64,000 nucleotides of DNA from NCBI RefSeq assembly GCF_034263275.1, contig NZ_CP139559.1, forward strand, positions 5,456,001 through 5,520,000, written 5' to 3'. Of this stretch, positions 8,191-17,625 are shown piece after piece. This DNA comes from Mucilaginibacter sp. cycad4. GTDB taxonomy: Bacteria > Bacteroidota > Bacteroidia > Sphingobacteriales > Sphingobacteriaceae. A program made the translations under genes and the position numbers. How positions within the stretch are numbered: the first letter of the stretch is position 1; each line of letters opens with the position of its first letter. The notes under the pieces are model-generated. The model did not search any database. It was given only the letters and a program-made list of their open reading frames with translations, and was not told the origin of the DNA.

Positions 8191-10047
8191 ATGGAAACAA
8201 AACAGAATGCCATCCCGGTTTCACCCTCACTAAATGATCTTTACAATTTTAAATCCGGCTTAAAAGGCACCAGGCAAATGAAAACAAGGCTGATCTTTAT
8301 ATCAGCACTCTGTATTCTCATTGCAGGCCTCATCAGTGTAATAGCCAAAGGACTGATCTATCTTATTAATATTGTCACCAATATTTCATTTTACGGGATG
8401 CTGGATGCCGGATTTCACAGCCCGGCCAATAACCATTTAGGTTTATGGGTAATTGTTATACCGGCTATAGGCGGCATTATAGTAGGCTTTATGGCCCTTT
8501 ATGGCTCAAAGGCTATCAGGGGGCATGGCATACCTGAAGCAATGGAGCAGATCCTGGTAAATAAAAGCAAAATAAAACCGATTATAACTTTTCTGAAACC
8601 CGTATCATCGGCCATAGCCATAGGTACCGGCGGGCCATTTGGTGCCGAGGGGCCTATTATTGCAACAGGCGGGGCGCTTGGCTCAACCTTTGGTCAGTTA
8701 TTTAAAATATCGCCCAACGAGCGTAAAATTATTTTAGCGGCAGGAGCAACAGCGGGTATGTCGGCCATATTTGGCACACCCATAGCCGCGGTGTTTTTGG
8801 CTATTGAGCTGCTGCTGTTCGAGTTTTCGCCCAGGGCTATATTACCTGTAGCATTGGCCTGTATCACCGGAGCAGCGGGGCATCATTTATTGTTTGAAGC
8901 CGGGCCTGTATTCCCGATGCCTGATGTAGATACACCTTCAAATACCGCCCTTGCCATTTACAGTATCATTGGCCTGGCCATCGGCTTTATATCATTGGGG
9001 CTTACCAAAATAGTTTATTTTATTGAGGATAGCTTTGAAAAACTGCCTGTTCATTGGATGTGGTGGCCTGCAATTGGTGGCCTGGCGGTAGGCCTGATAG
9101 GTTATTTTGCGCCGCACACCCTTGGTGTGGGATATGATAATATTATCACTATTCTTTCGGGTACATTGTCATTGATGCTAATTGTGCGTTTGTGTTTATT
9201 CAAATTCCTTTCATGGGCTATAGCCCTGGGCAGTGGTACTTCGGGTGGTACGCTGGCCCCTTTGTTAACCATTGGCGGCGCGGCAGGTGCAGCTTTTGGC
9301 GCACTGGTGCATCTGATATTTCCTGATGCGGGCATAAGTGTTCCAATAGCCGCGCTTATTGGCATGGCCGCTATGTTTGCAGGTGCCTCAAGGGCTTATT
9401 TAACCAGTATCACCTTCGCGCTGGAGGCTACCATGCAATCGCATGCTTTGCTGCCCCTGCTCGGCGCTTGTACAGCATCATACCTGGTTTCATTCTTCCT
9501 GATGGAGAATACTATCATGACCGAAAAAATTGCCCGCAGGGGCGTATACACTCCAGATTCGTACGAACCCGATCTGTTGCAGGTATTGACTGTGGCTGAT
9601 GTTAACAATGAAGTTGGTGAAACTTTAAAAAGCAATAGTACCATAGCCGAAACCAGGGCCCGGCTTACCGGAAATAATATTGCCCAAAGGTTTTTTATAG
9701 TAACTAATAATGATGGCAGCTATGCAGGCATGGTTAGCCTGACCGACATTTATAACCATAGTATTTCTGCTGAACTCACCATAAGTAATATAACCCGGGC
9801 AAGTAAACAGGCTGTGAAGAGCAATGACCCGCTGAAACGCGTTGTGGAGATCATGGCTGAAGAATCGGTAGAAGCGTTACCTGTTATTGCCGCCGGAAAT
9901 ACCATTGCCGGACAAATCTCCTATAAAGAGATCTTAAACACCTACTACCAGTATATTGCCGAAAACAGGGAGCAAAACACGCAGATCTCCCTTAAACGGC
10001 GAAGACTTAAAATTGCTGCCCGTGGCCGCAACAGGGCTAAATCTTAA
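8191..10047 (+). CDS. CLC-type chloride channel/antiporter with CBS domains
   Basis: A 618-residue inner-membrane chloride channel or Cl-/H+ antiporter. The family filter motifs are present: GTGGPFGAEGP, with the gating glutamate at Glu153, and GSGTSGGTLAP near residue 350. About ten or more hydrophobic helices fill residues 30-430. The cytoplasmic tail holds two CBS-type segments (roughly 460-590) that usually bind nucleotides and tune the channel, and it ends in a very basic stretch (SLKRRRLKIAARGRNRAKS). CLC proteins control chloride balance and acid or osmotic stress. The gene has its own promoter and a strong terminator, so it is monocistronic. Channel versus exchanger cannot be settled by eye. 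Confidence 0.9.
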   Translation: METKQNAIPVSPSLNDLYNFKSGLKGTRQMKTRLIFISALCILIAGLISVIAKGLIYLINIVTNISFYGMLDAGFHSPANNHLGLWVIVIPAIGGIIVGFMALYGSKAIRGHGIPEAMEQILVNKSKIKPIITFLKPVSSAIAIGTGGPFGAEGPIIATGGALGSTFGQLFKISPNERKIILAAGATAGMSAIFGTPIAAVFLAIELLLFEFSPRAILPVALACITGAAGHHLLFEAGPVFPMPDVDTPSNTALAIYSIIGLAIGFISLGLTKIVYFIEDSFEKLPVHWMWWPAIGGLAVGLIGYFAPHTLGVGYDNIITILSGTLSLMLIVRLCLFKFLSWAIALGSGTSGGTLAPLLTIGGAAGAAFGALVHLIFPDAGISVPIAALIGMAAMFAGASRAYLTSITFALEATMQSHALLPLLGACTASYLVSFFLMENTIMTEKIARRGVYTPDSYEPDLLQVLTVADVNNEVGETLKSNSTIAETRARLTGNNIAQRFFIVTNNDGSYAGMVSLTDIYNHSISAELTISNITRASKQAVKSNDPLKRVVEIMAEESVEALPVIAAGNTIAGQISYKEILNTYYQYIAENREQNTQISLKRRRLKIAARGRNRAKS

Positions 10048-10071
10048 AAATAGCAAGCGTCTGGATTTAAA

Positions 10072-10114
10072 AAGCAACCCCGCCTGATTTTACATCAGGC
10101 GGGGTTGCTTTTTT
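10072..10114 (+). terminator. Strong intrinsic terminator after the CLC gene
   Basis: A perfect 17-base-pair stem (AAGCAACCCCGCCTGAT at 10072-10088 with its complement at 10094-10110), a five-base loop and a T-run ending at 10114. Confidence 0.9.
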
Positions 10115-10298
10115 GAACATCGTATCTCATGAAAAATTAAATACGCCGAAGCTGGGTTATTGCTTATTTATTCTATAGCTTTGATTTATAAAATGTTGCT
10201 ACTTGTTTAGCTGCGTTTTATCTTCCATTTCTGCCAATTACACCTGTTTGATTTAACGTTGCTGTTGAAAGTAATATTTAACCATTAAATCATATTTT

Positions 10299-10580
10299 AT
10301 GAAAAAATTTGTAATTGAAAGGGAGCTGCCAGGCGCCGGTAACCTGTCGGCCGAAGAATTACAGGCAATTTCACAGGCATCGTGTTCGGTTGTAAATGAA
10401 TTGGGAAAGCCATACCATTGGATCCAGTCGTTTGTTACGGCTGATAAGATTTACTGCATCCACATTGCCGAAAGTGAAGATGTTGTTCGCGAGCACGCCA
10501 TGAAAGGCGGCTTCCCGGTAACCAGCATTGCCGAAGTTAAAGCCATCATTGATCCAACAACAAGCACCGCGACAGTTTAA
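10299..10580 (+). CDS. DUF4242 (SCO4226-like) protein
   Basis: A 93-residue ferredoxin-like-fold protein of the DUF4242 family. The family pattern is clear: start FVIERELPGAG, a central SYVTADKIYCIH-type strand (here SFVTADKIYCIH), and the segment REHAMKGGFPVTSIAEV. The Streptomyces member SCO4226 binds nickel, but metal binding here is only an analogy. The gene stands alone between two terminators with about 180 bases of leader region, where a weak -7 element (TAACGTTG, 10254-10261) can be seen. The product has no signal peptide and is probably cytoplasmic. Confidence 0.8.
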   Translation: MKKFVIERELPGAGNLSAEELQAISQASCSVVNELGKPYHWIQSFVTADKIYCIHIAESEDVVREHAMKGGFPVTSIAEVKAIIDPTTSTATV

Positions 10581-10605
10581 TATCAATTGTCGACAGGTAC
10601 CAACA

Positions 10606-10638
10606 AAGGAGGCCCGTATTAAAACTACGGGCCTCCTT
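10606..10638. terminator. Bidirectional terminator
   Basis: Arms AAGGAGGCCCGTA (10606-10618) and TACGGGCCTCCTT (10626-10638) pair perfectly and are flanked by A/T on both sides. It lies between the converging DUF4242 and PI-PLC genes. Confidence 0.85.
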
Positions 10639-10659
10639 ATTATTTTATAGTGATGCATT

Positions 10660-11754
10660 TTAATTACCCGCCGAAGCTGAAGCAGTTGTTTTAAACAGCG
10701 GATCGGGTTTAAAATAATTGCCGCCTGCAAAACTGATCACGTAATCAGATTTAAAATGGGTGCTTTTTTTATAATAATCAGTACTGATGATCTGTGCGCC
10801 TGATTTTTGCGCTGCTATAAATGAGCTCATATCATTTGCGCGGGCCTCTTCCGTATCCGAATCGGCGCGGGTACGGATAATGTAACCCTTCTTAACCAGT
10901 TTCTGAATGACTGCAAGATCCTTTTTAGCATCGTTCATAATGTGAATAGCGGCTTCAGGTGTGCCCGGCAATGCATCGGCAAACAATACACGGCCTTTTA
11001 ACGACGGGTGACCGGCGATATAAGAAGCCCTTTTTTCACCTTTTTCATCAAGAATAAAAATGAATTTGCCTTTGGCAGCTTTAAGCGTTGGCCAGTTGTT
11101 GTGCAATACAGCGGCTTCAAGGGTTTTGTATGTGCCGCGTACATCATCGGGCGTTATCAGGTATTGTTTACCCAGGTTATCCAATATCGCCTTGTCCAGG
11201 TCGGCAAAAGTTTTTGCTGTAAATTTCTCAGGAACGGTAAAACCAGTTTTTTTTGACGGCTCGTCTTTAGCATTCATGGTAATGTAAATGGGGTTATGAC
11301 CGGGGTGCCCATCACTCCATTTTTTAAGCTCCTGCAGGCATAGCTTAAAAGTTGCACAGTTACTGCGGTAGTCGATATCCTCAATATGAAAAACCTTAAA
11401 ACCGGGCTCTTTCATTAAACCCCGGGTATCAAATGCCGGCTGTCCCGGCACCCAGTCCAACCCTTTGGGGTGCGCGTATTTACCGCCCCTGGTATCGGCA
11501 TACACATCTATTTCCAACGCGTTTAGGCCTAAGTTAAGCTGATCTGTAAGGCTGATATGTTCATAGTCGATCTTGCTCATACCAACCGAATCGCGCTTTT
11601 GCAAAAAACGGAATAGCTTGGGATCAATTGCCTGCTTATAGCTGTTGTGAGATCCTATTACCTGGAAATGGTTGATGGTTTGATTGTCGGGATCATTCTT
11701 AATTGCAGCTGCAGTAAGAATAATACCGGCAAGTAATCCGCCTATAAGTTTCAT
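10660..11754 (-). CDS. Secreted Ca2+-dependent phosphoinositide phospholipase C
   Basis: A 364-residue TIM-barrel phosphodiesterase of the PI-PLC superfamily (Phosphoinositide phospholipase C, Ca2+-dependent type). It begins with a signal peptide or anchor (MKLIGGLLAGIILTAAAI). The X-box catalytic region shows VIGSHNSYKQ with the first catalytic His, NALEIDVYAD with the Ca2+-ligand Glu/Asp, and FHIEDIDYRSNC with the second His. It would cleave the phosphodiester bond of inositol phospholipids or related glycerophospho-compounds. It is the last gene of a SusC-SusD-PLC array, 76 bases after susD, with a strong hairpin between them that may lower its expression. The context suggests it processes a phospholipid or inositol-phosphate substrate for the uptake pair. 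Confidence 0.8.
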   Translation of the reverse strand: MKLIGGLLAGIILTAAAIKNDPDNQTINHFQVIGSHNSYKQAIDPKLFRFLQKRDSVGMSKIDYEHISLTDQLNLGLNALEIDVYADTRGGKYAHPKGLDWVPGQPAFDTRGLMKEPGFKVFHIEDIDYRSNCATFKLCLQELKKWSDGHPGHNPIYITMNAKDEPSKKTGFTVPEKFTAKTFADLDKAILDNLGKQYLITPDDVRGTYKTLEAAVLHNNWPTLKAAKGKFIFILDEKGEKRASYIAGHPSLKGRVLFADALPGTPEAAIHIMNDAKKDLAVIQKLVKKGYIIRTRADSDTEEARANDMSSFIAAQKSGAQIISTDYYKKSTHFKSDYVISFAGGNYFKPDPLFKTTASASAGN

Positions 11755-11784
11755 TGTTTAATTGGTTTTTATTGTTTAATAAAT

Positions 11785-11816
11785 ACAAAGCGCAAAGGAA
11801 ACCCCTTGCGCTTTGT
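11785..11816 (-). terminator. Hairpin between susD and the PLC gene
   Basis: A perfect 11-base-pair stem (ACAAAGCGCAA at 11785-11795, TTGCGCTTTGT at 11806-11816). On the minus strand it is followed by an A/T stretch (ATTTATTAAAC) rather than a pure T-run. It could be a partial terminator or an mRNA-stabilising stem that sets the ratio of susCD to PLC. Confidence 0.6.
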
Positions 11817-11830
11817 AAAAAATGGTATTA

Positions 11831-13447
11831 TTAATAACCCGGGTTTTGTTTCAGGTTAGGGTTGGTTTTTAATTCGGTTGATGGAATCGGATATAACCTG
11901 CGGGTTGGATCGGTGTTCATTTTCAGGTCGTCTGTTTTGCCGCCCATAACCGGTAGTGGATATTCTTTCTCAAACAAACCATAACGGATCAGGTCATTAC
12001 GGCGCCATGCTTCCCATGAAAGCTCACGTGCACGTTCGTCCAGCAGGCCGTCCAAATCAATTGATGTGGCAACCTCCGCATGGGCACGGGTGCGCAGTTT
12101 GTTTACCAATGTAAGTGGCGATTGGAAGTCGCCGTTTACTGTTGTTGGAGTAGCGCCGCGTAAAATAGCTTCAGCTTTCATCAGGTAAACATCCGCCAAA
12201 CGAAATACCGGTACGTCATTGCTGTTTAAACGGGTAGCCTGGATAATATTAACATCCGGGTAGTATTTGATAGAGCGTACACCTTCCGATTGCGAGGTAA
12301 CTACATCGTTACCCAGGTCCATAGGCTTTAAGCCGGTAAGGGTTAGGGTTGGGATGATATTAATTTGCTTGGTAGCATTCGGAGCTGGATAATAAACCGG
12401 TTGATTGGTAAATCCGCCGTTGCCATCAGGGTAATATTGCGGTCCGGCCAGCCATGTTTTGGTACGGTCATCGCCCGGGATGTTAAAGCGGTTATAAAAC
12501 TCGGGCGTGGTGCTCATAGCAATACTTAAGCCCACGTTAAAGCCGTATGCATTAACCAGGTAGTAGAAGAAACCGAAACGGGTAAACTGGTTGCCCGGTA
12601 TTTGCTGATCATAAGGAACTGCAAATATGGTTTCGTTAACCCCCGGCCCATTAGTTGGTAAAAATATATCCCTGTATTTAGCATCCAGGAAGTAGTTGGT
12701 ATTGTTCTGAACGCTATCGCACATCGCTACTGTTTCCTGGTAGCGGTTTGAGTTAATATATACACCTGAGTTCAGGTACATTTTTGCAAGCAGGGCAAAC
12801 ACCATTCCTTTTGTCGGGCGGCCGTACTGCGATACGTTTGTTGCTGCGTTGCTGGTTTTGGCCGGCAATAATGGTAAAACGCTTTTTAGTTCGCTTTCAA
12901 TAAACTCATATACTTTAGCACGCGGCTGATTGGCCGGTTGAGTAGTTACCGGGAAATCAGTAATGATAGGTACGTTACCATACAGATCCATCATGAAATA
13001 AAGGTATAACGCGCGCATGGCTTTAACCTCGGCAACAGACGATGCTTTTTTTGCCGCCGTTGATGATGAGGCATTGATTACGCTGATAATACGGTTACAG
13101 GTATTGATACCGCCAAAACCCCATTGCCATACGCTGATAACGTTAGGATGGTCAAATGTCCAGGTGTGGTAGTGCAACTGGCGGTACTGGCCACCATCGT
13201 CAAAGTTACCATCGCGGGCAGGAAGGATAGCCTCATCGGTAGACATGTCCTGCATGCGCCAGTAAGGCACCGCGTAGCTTGACGACAGGTTTGAATAAAT
13301 GGTACCCAATAATGCTGTATAATCGGCATCGGTAACCGGGAAGTTTGACTTTACGTATTGTGATTCAACAGGTACATCTAATTTTGTACATGAATATGTG
13401 CTCATGATCACAGCAATAGCAGCACATATAAAAAATATCTTTTTCAT
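11831..13447 (-). CDS. SusD/RagB family nutrient-binding lipoprotein
   Basis: A 538-residue surface lipoprotein that acts as a lid over the SusC channel. Its signal peptide ends in a lipobox (MSTYSC, lipidated Cys20). The N-terminal helical repeats (NVISVWQWGFGGINTCNRII, AKAMRALYLYFMMDL-type block seen as VKAMRALYLYFMMDLYG) are standard SusD features. So is the C-terminal region with DLLDERARELSWEAWRRNDLIRYG and the ending PIPSTELKTNPNLKQNPGY. It starts 21 bases after susC and precedes the PI-PLC gene. The ligand is unknown. The PLC neighbour points to a phospholipid- or inositol-derived molecule rather than a typical glycan, since no glycoside hydrolase is nearby. Confidence 0.92.
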   Translation of the reverse strand: MKKIFFICAAIAVIMSTYSCTKLDVPVESQYVKSNFPVTDADYTALLGTIYSNLSSSYAVPYWRMQDMSTDEAILPARDGNFDDGGQYRQLHYHTWTFDHPNVISVWQWGFGGINTCNRIISVINASSSTAAKKASSVAEVKAMRALYLYFMMDLYGNVPIITDFPVTTQPANQPRAKVYEFIESELKSVLPLLPAKTSNAATNVSQYGRPTKGMVFALLAKMYLNSGVYINSNRYQETVAMCDSVQNNTNYFLDAKYRDIFLPTNGPGVNETIFAVPYDQQIPGNQFTRFGFFYYLVNAYGFNVGLSIAMSTTPEFYNRFNIPGDDRTKTWLAGPQYYPDGNGGFTNQPVYYPAPNATKQINIIPTLTLTGLKPMDLGNDVVTSQSEGVRSIKYYPDVNIIQATRLNSNDVPVFRLADVYLMKAEAILRGATPTTVNGDFQSPLTLVNKLRTRAHAEVATSIDLDGLLDERARELSWEAWRRNDLIRYGLFEKEYPLPVMGGKTDDLKMNTDPTRRLYPIPSTELKTNPNLKQNPGY

Positions 13448-13468
13448 CTTTTGTCTTTCTGAGTTTTT

Positions 13469-16462
13469 TTAGAATGATGCAGTTATACCTAAGCTGAACG
13501 TGCGTGTTTTAGGATAGAAATCGCGGTTATCGATCCCCGGGGTTAAGCCGCCGATATTAACTTCGGGATCAACACCCCGGTATTTGGTGATGATAAAAAT
13601 GTTGTTGCCCGATGCATAAAAACGCAGGCTTTTAATGGCCTGGATATGTGGCTTAATGGTATAACCCAAAGTAGCGTTATCCAAACGCAGGTATGAACCA
13701 CTCTCCAGGAAACGATCAGAAATCAGGTAAGCATTGATATCCTTAAATGATTCGCCTAAGGTAAACCTTGGGATGTTCTGCAATTTTGAATCGGCAGGGT
13801 TGTTCAACGATGCCAATGTTGCATTCAGGATTTTGTTGCCATAAACACCACGTACCAGGAAGTTTAAGTCGAAGCCTTTATAGAAGAAGCTGTTGCTCCA
13901 GCCATAAACCAATTTAGGCTGCGCATCATATTTAATAAACTGATCGGTAGTAAGCGGCTGCGTAGCAGTGGTTGATCCATCGGCTTTTTGATAGGTACTT
14001 ACGCCGTTAGCGTTTTTACCGAGATAGTGCCACAGGTCAAAAGTACCGATAGCATAACCAGGCTGTATGATCTGGCTGTAATTGCCCGACTGGCCTTTAC
14101 CGCCTAACTGGGCAGTTTGAATAAAGTTAAGACCGAACTGGCTGTTTGATAAGCTTTGAACAACGTTTTTGTTATGCGAAACGTTGAATGAAGTGCGCCA
14201 GGTAAAGGCTTGTGATTTCACCGGCACAGCGTTTATAACAACCTCGATACCGCTGTTTTTAATTTTACCTACGTTAGCAGTGTAAAACGGATAAAAATAC
14301 AGCGTGGTTGATACCGGATAAGTGTAAATCAGGTCGGATGTTTTTTTGATATAATAATCTACCGAACCGGTTAAACGATTGTTGAAAAAGCCAAAATCCA
14401 AACCGATGTTGGTGGTAGCAGTACTTTCCCATTTCAGGTCCGGGTTATCATTACGTACCGGGCCAATAGGGTTAACGATGTTACCATTGCTTAAAAATTT
14501 ACCGCCGCCGGGAGGCACACCGTAAATCAATCTTGCAGTAAAGGCATCGAAACCTAAGCTGTTACCAGATACACCATAACCAGCTCTTAACTTCAGGTCG
14601 CTGATAACCGGAACTGATTTCATGAACTCTTCGTTGATGATCTTCCATCCTGCAGAAACAGCCGGGAAGTAACCATGGCGCTGGTTAATACCAAATGCCG
14701 ATGAACCGTCTTCCCTTAATGAAGCCTGTAACAGGTATTTATCCGAAAACTCGTACTGGGCACGGGCGTAGAAAGATACAAACCTCAGTGTAGAGATATA
14801 GGCAGGGTTAAATACTATTTGCGAAAGCTGGATTGGGTTTGAAAGCGCCAGGTAATTGTAAGTTAAAGCATCATTTGAGAAACCTTGAGTTTGCACACCA
14901 AAGCCATCGTTGTTACGATCTTGCTGATAAGAGTAACCACCCAATAATTTCAGTGAGTGCTTACCAAAAACGCGATCGTAGTTAAAATAAGCTTCAACAA
15001 CGTTGCTTGTATTAGTGTAAGCGCTGCGCACAGCTACACCACCGGCGTTAACATATATGCCCGACTGGCTGGTAGAATAAGTGTTAACGTTATTTTGTTC
15101 TTTTTGGGTTGATCCTGACACGGTAAACTTCAACCCTTTCAAAATGTCCACAGAGGCAAAACCATTAATTAATGTTTTGTTGTTCTCTGTTTTGGTAAAG
15201 TTGTTATTAATTAAGCTCAGCGGGTTTAGAGGGCCGCTACCTGTACGGGTATAGTTTTCTTTATAAGTACCATCGGGGTTAAAAGGGCTAACCGTTGGCA
15301 GGTAGAATAAAATACCTGATAACACCTGGCTTTGGAAGATATCATTGTTTTTAGTAACACTGTTGGTAAGTGTAATACCCAGTTTTAAACGATCATTAAA
15401 AAACCGCTGGTTGATGTAACCTTTGTAAATGGTACGCTCCAGGCTGGTATTTTTCAGGATACCATTGTTTTTCATATAGTTTACGCTTGCGCCATACTCC
15501 GAATTAGTACCTGCACCGCCATATGAAAGATTATGATTTTGTGAATAGCCCGTTCTTTCGGCCAGTTTTTGCCAGTTGGTATTTGAACCATCGTCATCAG
15601 CAGTGCTTAATTTAGGCACGCCATTGTCGGTTAAATATTTACGCAGCTCGTCGCCGGTAAGTACATCAATGTTTTTTGATACGTTCTCAACAGCACCATA
15701 AGCGCTATAAGTTAAGCGGGTTTGACCGGCCTTGGCCCTGCGGGTAGTAACAATGATTACACCGTTAGCAGCACGTGAACCGTAAATTGCAGTTGAAGAT
15801 GCATCTTTTAACACATCAATACTTTCGATATCGGCAGGGGCCAAAAGATCGATAGAGGCGCCCGGTACACCGTCAATTACGTAAAAAGGTTGCTGAGCAG
15901 CACCTTCACGCAAAGTTGATGGGCCCCTTAAAATGGTTGCAGGTTGTTTGTTAGGGTCGCCGCTTTTGGTGATGTTCAAACCGGCTACCTTACCCTGTAA
16001 TAGTTCGGCAGGGGTGGTTAATACACCGGCGTTAAAATCCTCGGCTTTTACCGAAGTGATTGCTCCTGTTACATCTTTGCGGCTGGCGGTACCGTAACCG
16101 ATAACCACAACATCTTTAAGCTGTTTGGTATCAGTTACCATGGTAACGTTTACTGTGTTCTTTTCGCCAACAGTAACTTCTTTGGGTACCGAACCTAAAA
16201 AGGTAAATTTAAGTACATCGCCGGCACCGCTTGTTTTTACGGTATAGGCACCGTTAGCGTTGGTTGAGGTTGATCTTCCCGAACTTTTTACGGTTACCAC
16301 TACACCGGGTAAAGGAAGATTACTTTCGTCGGTAACGGTACCCTTTATGGTGCCGTCCTGTGCAAAAACCGCTGACGAGGCTATAAACATCAGCAGGAAA
16401 AGACAAATCGTTTTACTTTGTTCAAAAAAGAGCCTTAAAATAAATCTGTAGTTTTTTTTCAT
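13469..16462 (-). CDS. SusC/RagA TonB-linked outer-membrane transporter
   Basis: A 997-residue TonB-dependent importer. A signal peptide ends at VFAQ, followed by a CarboxypepD_reg domain (IKGTVTDESNLPLPGVVVTV), then the TonB-box-like segment and plug (VVVIGYGTASRKDVTGAI, a SusC signature, and SIDVLKDASSTAIYGSRAANGVIIVTT). The rest is a barrel of about 22 strands ending TRTFSLGITASF. The ATG at 16462 opens a normal signal peptide; an in-frame ATG six codons upstream is less likely. It pairs with the SusD gene immediately downstream. There is no anti-sigma/ECF or hybrid sensor gene next to it, which is unusual for many such loci. An 18-base palindrome 128 bases upstream may be its operator. 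Confidence 0.93.
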   Translation of the reverse strand: MKKNYRFILRLFFEQSKTICLFLLMFIASSAVFAQDGTIKGTVTDESNLPLPGVVVTVKSSGRSTSTNANGAYTVKTSGAGDVLKFTFLGSVPKEVTVGEKNTVNVTMVTDTKQLKDVVVIGYGTASRKDVTGAITSVKAEDFNAGVLTTPAELLQGKVAGLNITKSGDPNKQPATILRGPSTLREGAAQQPFYVIDGVPGASIDLLAPADIESIDVLKDASSTAIYGSRAANGVIIVTTRRAKAGQTRLTYSAYGAVENVSKNIDVLTGDELRKYLTDNGVPKLSTADDDGSNTNWQKLAERTGYSQNHNLSYGGAGTNSEYGASVNYMKNNGILKNTSLERTIYKGYINQRFFNDRLKLGITLTNSVTKNNDIFQSQVLSGILFYLPTVSPFNPDGTYKENYTRTGSGPLNPLSLINNNFTKTENNKTLINGFASVDILKGLKFTVSGSTQKEQNNVNTYSTSQSGIYVNAGGVAVRSAYTNTSNVVEAYFNYDRVFGKHSLKLLGGYSYQQDRNNDGFGVQTQGFSNDALTYNYLALSNPIQLSQIVFNPAYISTLRFVSFYARAQYEFSDKYLLQASLREDGSSAFGINQRHGYFPAVSAGWKIINEEFMKSVPVISDLKLRAGYGVSGNSLGFDAFTARLIYGVPPGGGKFLSNGNIVNPIGPVRNDNPDLKWESTATTNIGLDFGFFNNRLTGSVDYYIKKTSDLIYTYPVSTTLYFYPFYTANVGKIKNSGIEVVINAVPVKSQAFTWRTSFNVSHNKNVVQSLSNSQFGLNFIQTAQLGGKGQSGNYSQIIQPGYAIGTFDLWHYLGKNANGVSTYQKADGSTTATQPLTTDQFIKYDAQPKLVYGWSNSFFYKGFDLNFLVRGVYGNKILNATLASLNNPADSKLQNIPRFTLGESFKDINAYLISDRFLESGSYLRLDNATLGYTIKPHIQAIKSLRFYASGNNIFIITKYRGVDPEVNIGGLTPGIDNRDFYPKTRTFSLGITASF

Positions 16463-16589
16463 AGTTTTAATTAATGACAAACCCTGTTTTAATAGATGCC
16501 CGAGTTGAGATAGGAGGGCGATAATTGGTGCAAAGCAACGGTTGTTTTATTATCAGGAAATAAATATAGGGTTAACTTATCTATTAATT

Positions 16590-16607
16590 AAAATCAATAT
16601 TGATTTT
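16590..16607. promoter_or_regulatory. Perfect 18-base palindrome upstream of susC
   Basis: AAAATCAATATTGATTTT is fully self-complementary. The 330-base gap 16463-16792 otherwise shows no gene. A weak -7-like TTGCTTTG on the minus strand (16531-16538) has no good -33. The palindrome may be an operator or simply an A/T-rich coincidence. Confidence 0.35.
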
Positions 16608-16792
16608 CTTATTTGTGCTGCTTTTAGTTGGTTTTCAGCTTTTTGCTATTGATAAACAAGCTGGCTTTGTTAACCGGGGATTAACAAGGTTTAAACTTTG
16701 GCGCTTTGTAAAAAGAGTGTTATGGAGCAACTGCTAAAAATTTGACCTTTTTACAATCGATGGAAAAAGATGCACTTAAGGCAATAGCCCAA

Positions 16793-17410
16793 TTACCGGT
16801 AGGCCAGCGATATCATCGTGTAATGTTCATTGGTTTGGATTGTGAACATGAACTCATCGTTTTGAAATATCTTGCTGCCGGGTTTAGAATAAATTATATC
16901 TCTGAATTCGTGGCTTTCGAGATAACCCTGGAATGAGTGATCATGCAGCACAGGACACATATAAAGCAGCTGCTCCATTCTGGTAGCAAGGGCTGTTTTT
17001 CGTTGTTTGTTTTCCCATCTGTTTTTATCCTGGTTAAAGGCCCAGCCGCTGCTGATCTTATTGAGTTCGGTAGTATAAACGCCCGGCCCGGCTTTCATAA
17101 GCCGGATCATATCGGCGGGGGTCACTTCTCTTTCTGCTGTGCCCGATGGTTTACGCCATGGATGTAAAACTAATAATGACACCAATACTGCAACAATTAG
17201 TAAGGCCGCCCACAAGTAATTGCGATTTCTTTTGGGTTCGGTTATCAGCGGATATTCGTGCGGGAACAGTTCATTTTTGATCACAGAAAGCGTGTGCTTT
17301 GCTTCGGCCCGGGCAACGCCTTCTGCAACCAGTAAAGCTTCAATTTCATGATCCGAATTACCATCGGTTATCATCCATTTTATCTGGTCAATAATTTGTT
17401 GCTTATCCAT
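16793..17410 (-). CDS. Single-pass membrane protein of unknown function
   Basis: A 205-residue protein I do not recognise. An N-terminal acidic helical segment (about 1-55: QQIIDQIKWMITDGNSDHEIE) resembles small helical sensor or adaptor domains. It is followed by one strong transmembrane helix (about 66-84, YLWAALLIVAVLVSLLVLHP) and a C-terminal globular part rich in aromatic and charged residues. By positive-inside reasoning the N-terminus (KRNR before the helix) is cytoplasmic. It is monocistronic. The 215 bases between it and the MFS gene hold both promoters and no other gene. Confidence 0.65.
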   Translation of the reverse strand: MDKQQIIDQIKWMITDGNSDHEIEALLVAEGVARAEAKHTLSVIKNELFPHEYPLITEPKRNRNYLWAALLIVAVLVSLLVLHPWRKPSGTAEREVTPADMIRLMKAGPGVYTTELNKISSGWAFNQDKNRWENKQRKTALATRMEQLLYMCPVLHDHSFQGYLESHEFRDIIYSKPGSKIFQNDEFMFTIQTNEHYTMISLAYR

Positions 17411-17569
17411 TGATAATGGTAATGAGATCAGGTTTAGTTTTGAAACTCAAGATACCTATTTTATAAAGGAAACACAACAGGCAATAAAAATGCAGGTGGA
17501 GTTCTTTTAAAACACGAGGTGCCTATGGAACCTTATGTTGAATGGGTTTCGCCCCGCAAAAGCGCTCAT

Positions 17570-17600
17570 TTTTTTAAAGCACAGTTTATAATTATTATTG
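17570..17600 (+). promoter_or_regulatory. Candidate promoter of the MFS gene
   Basis: TTTT at 17570-17573, 19 bases, then TATTATTG at 17593-17600 (7 of 8 matches to TAnnTTTG). The predicted start is near 17607, leaving about 19 bases before the ATG at 17626. Confidence 0.35.
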
Positions 17601-17625
17601 CACCTCTTTAGCTCTTCAAAACCAA

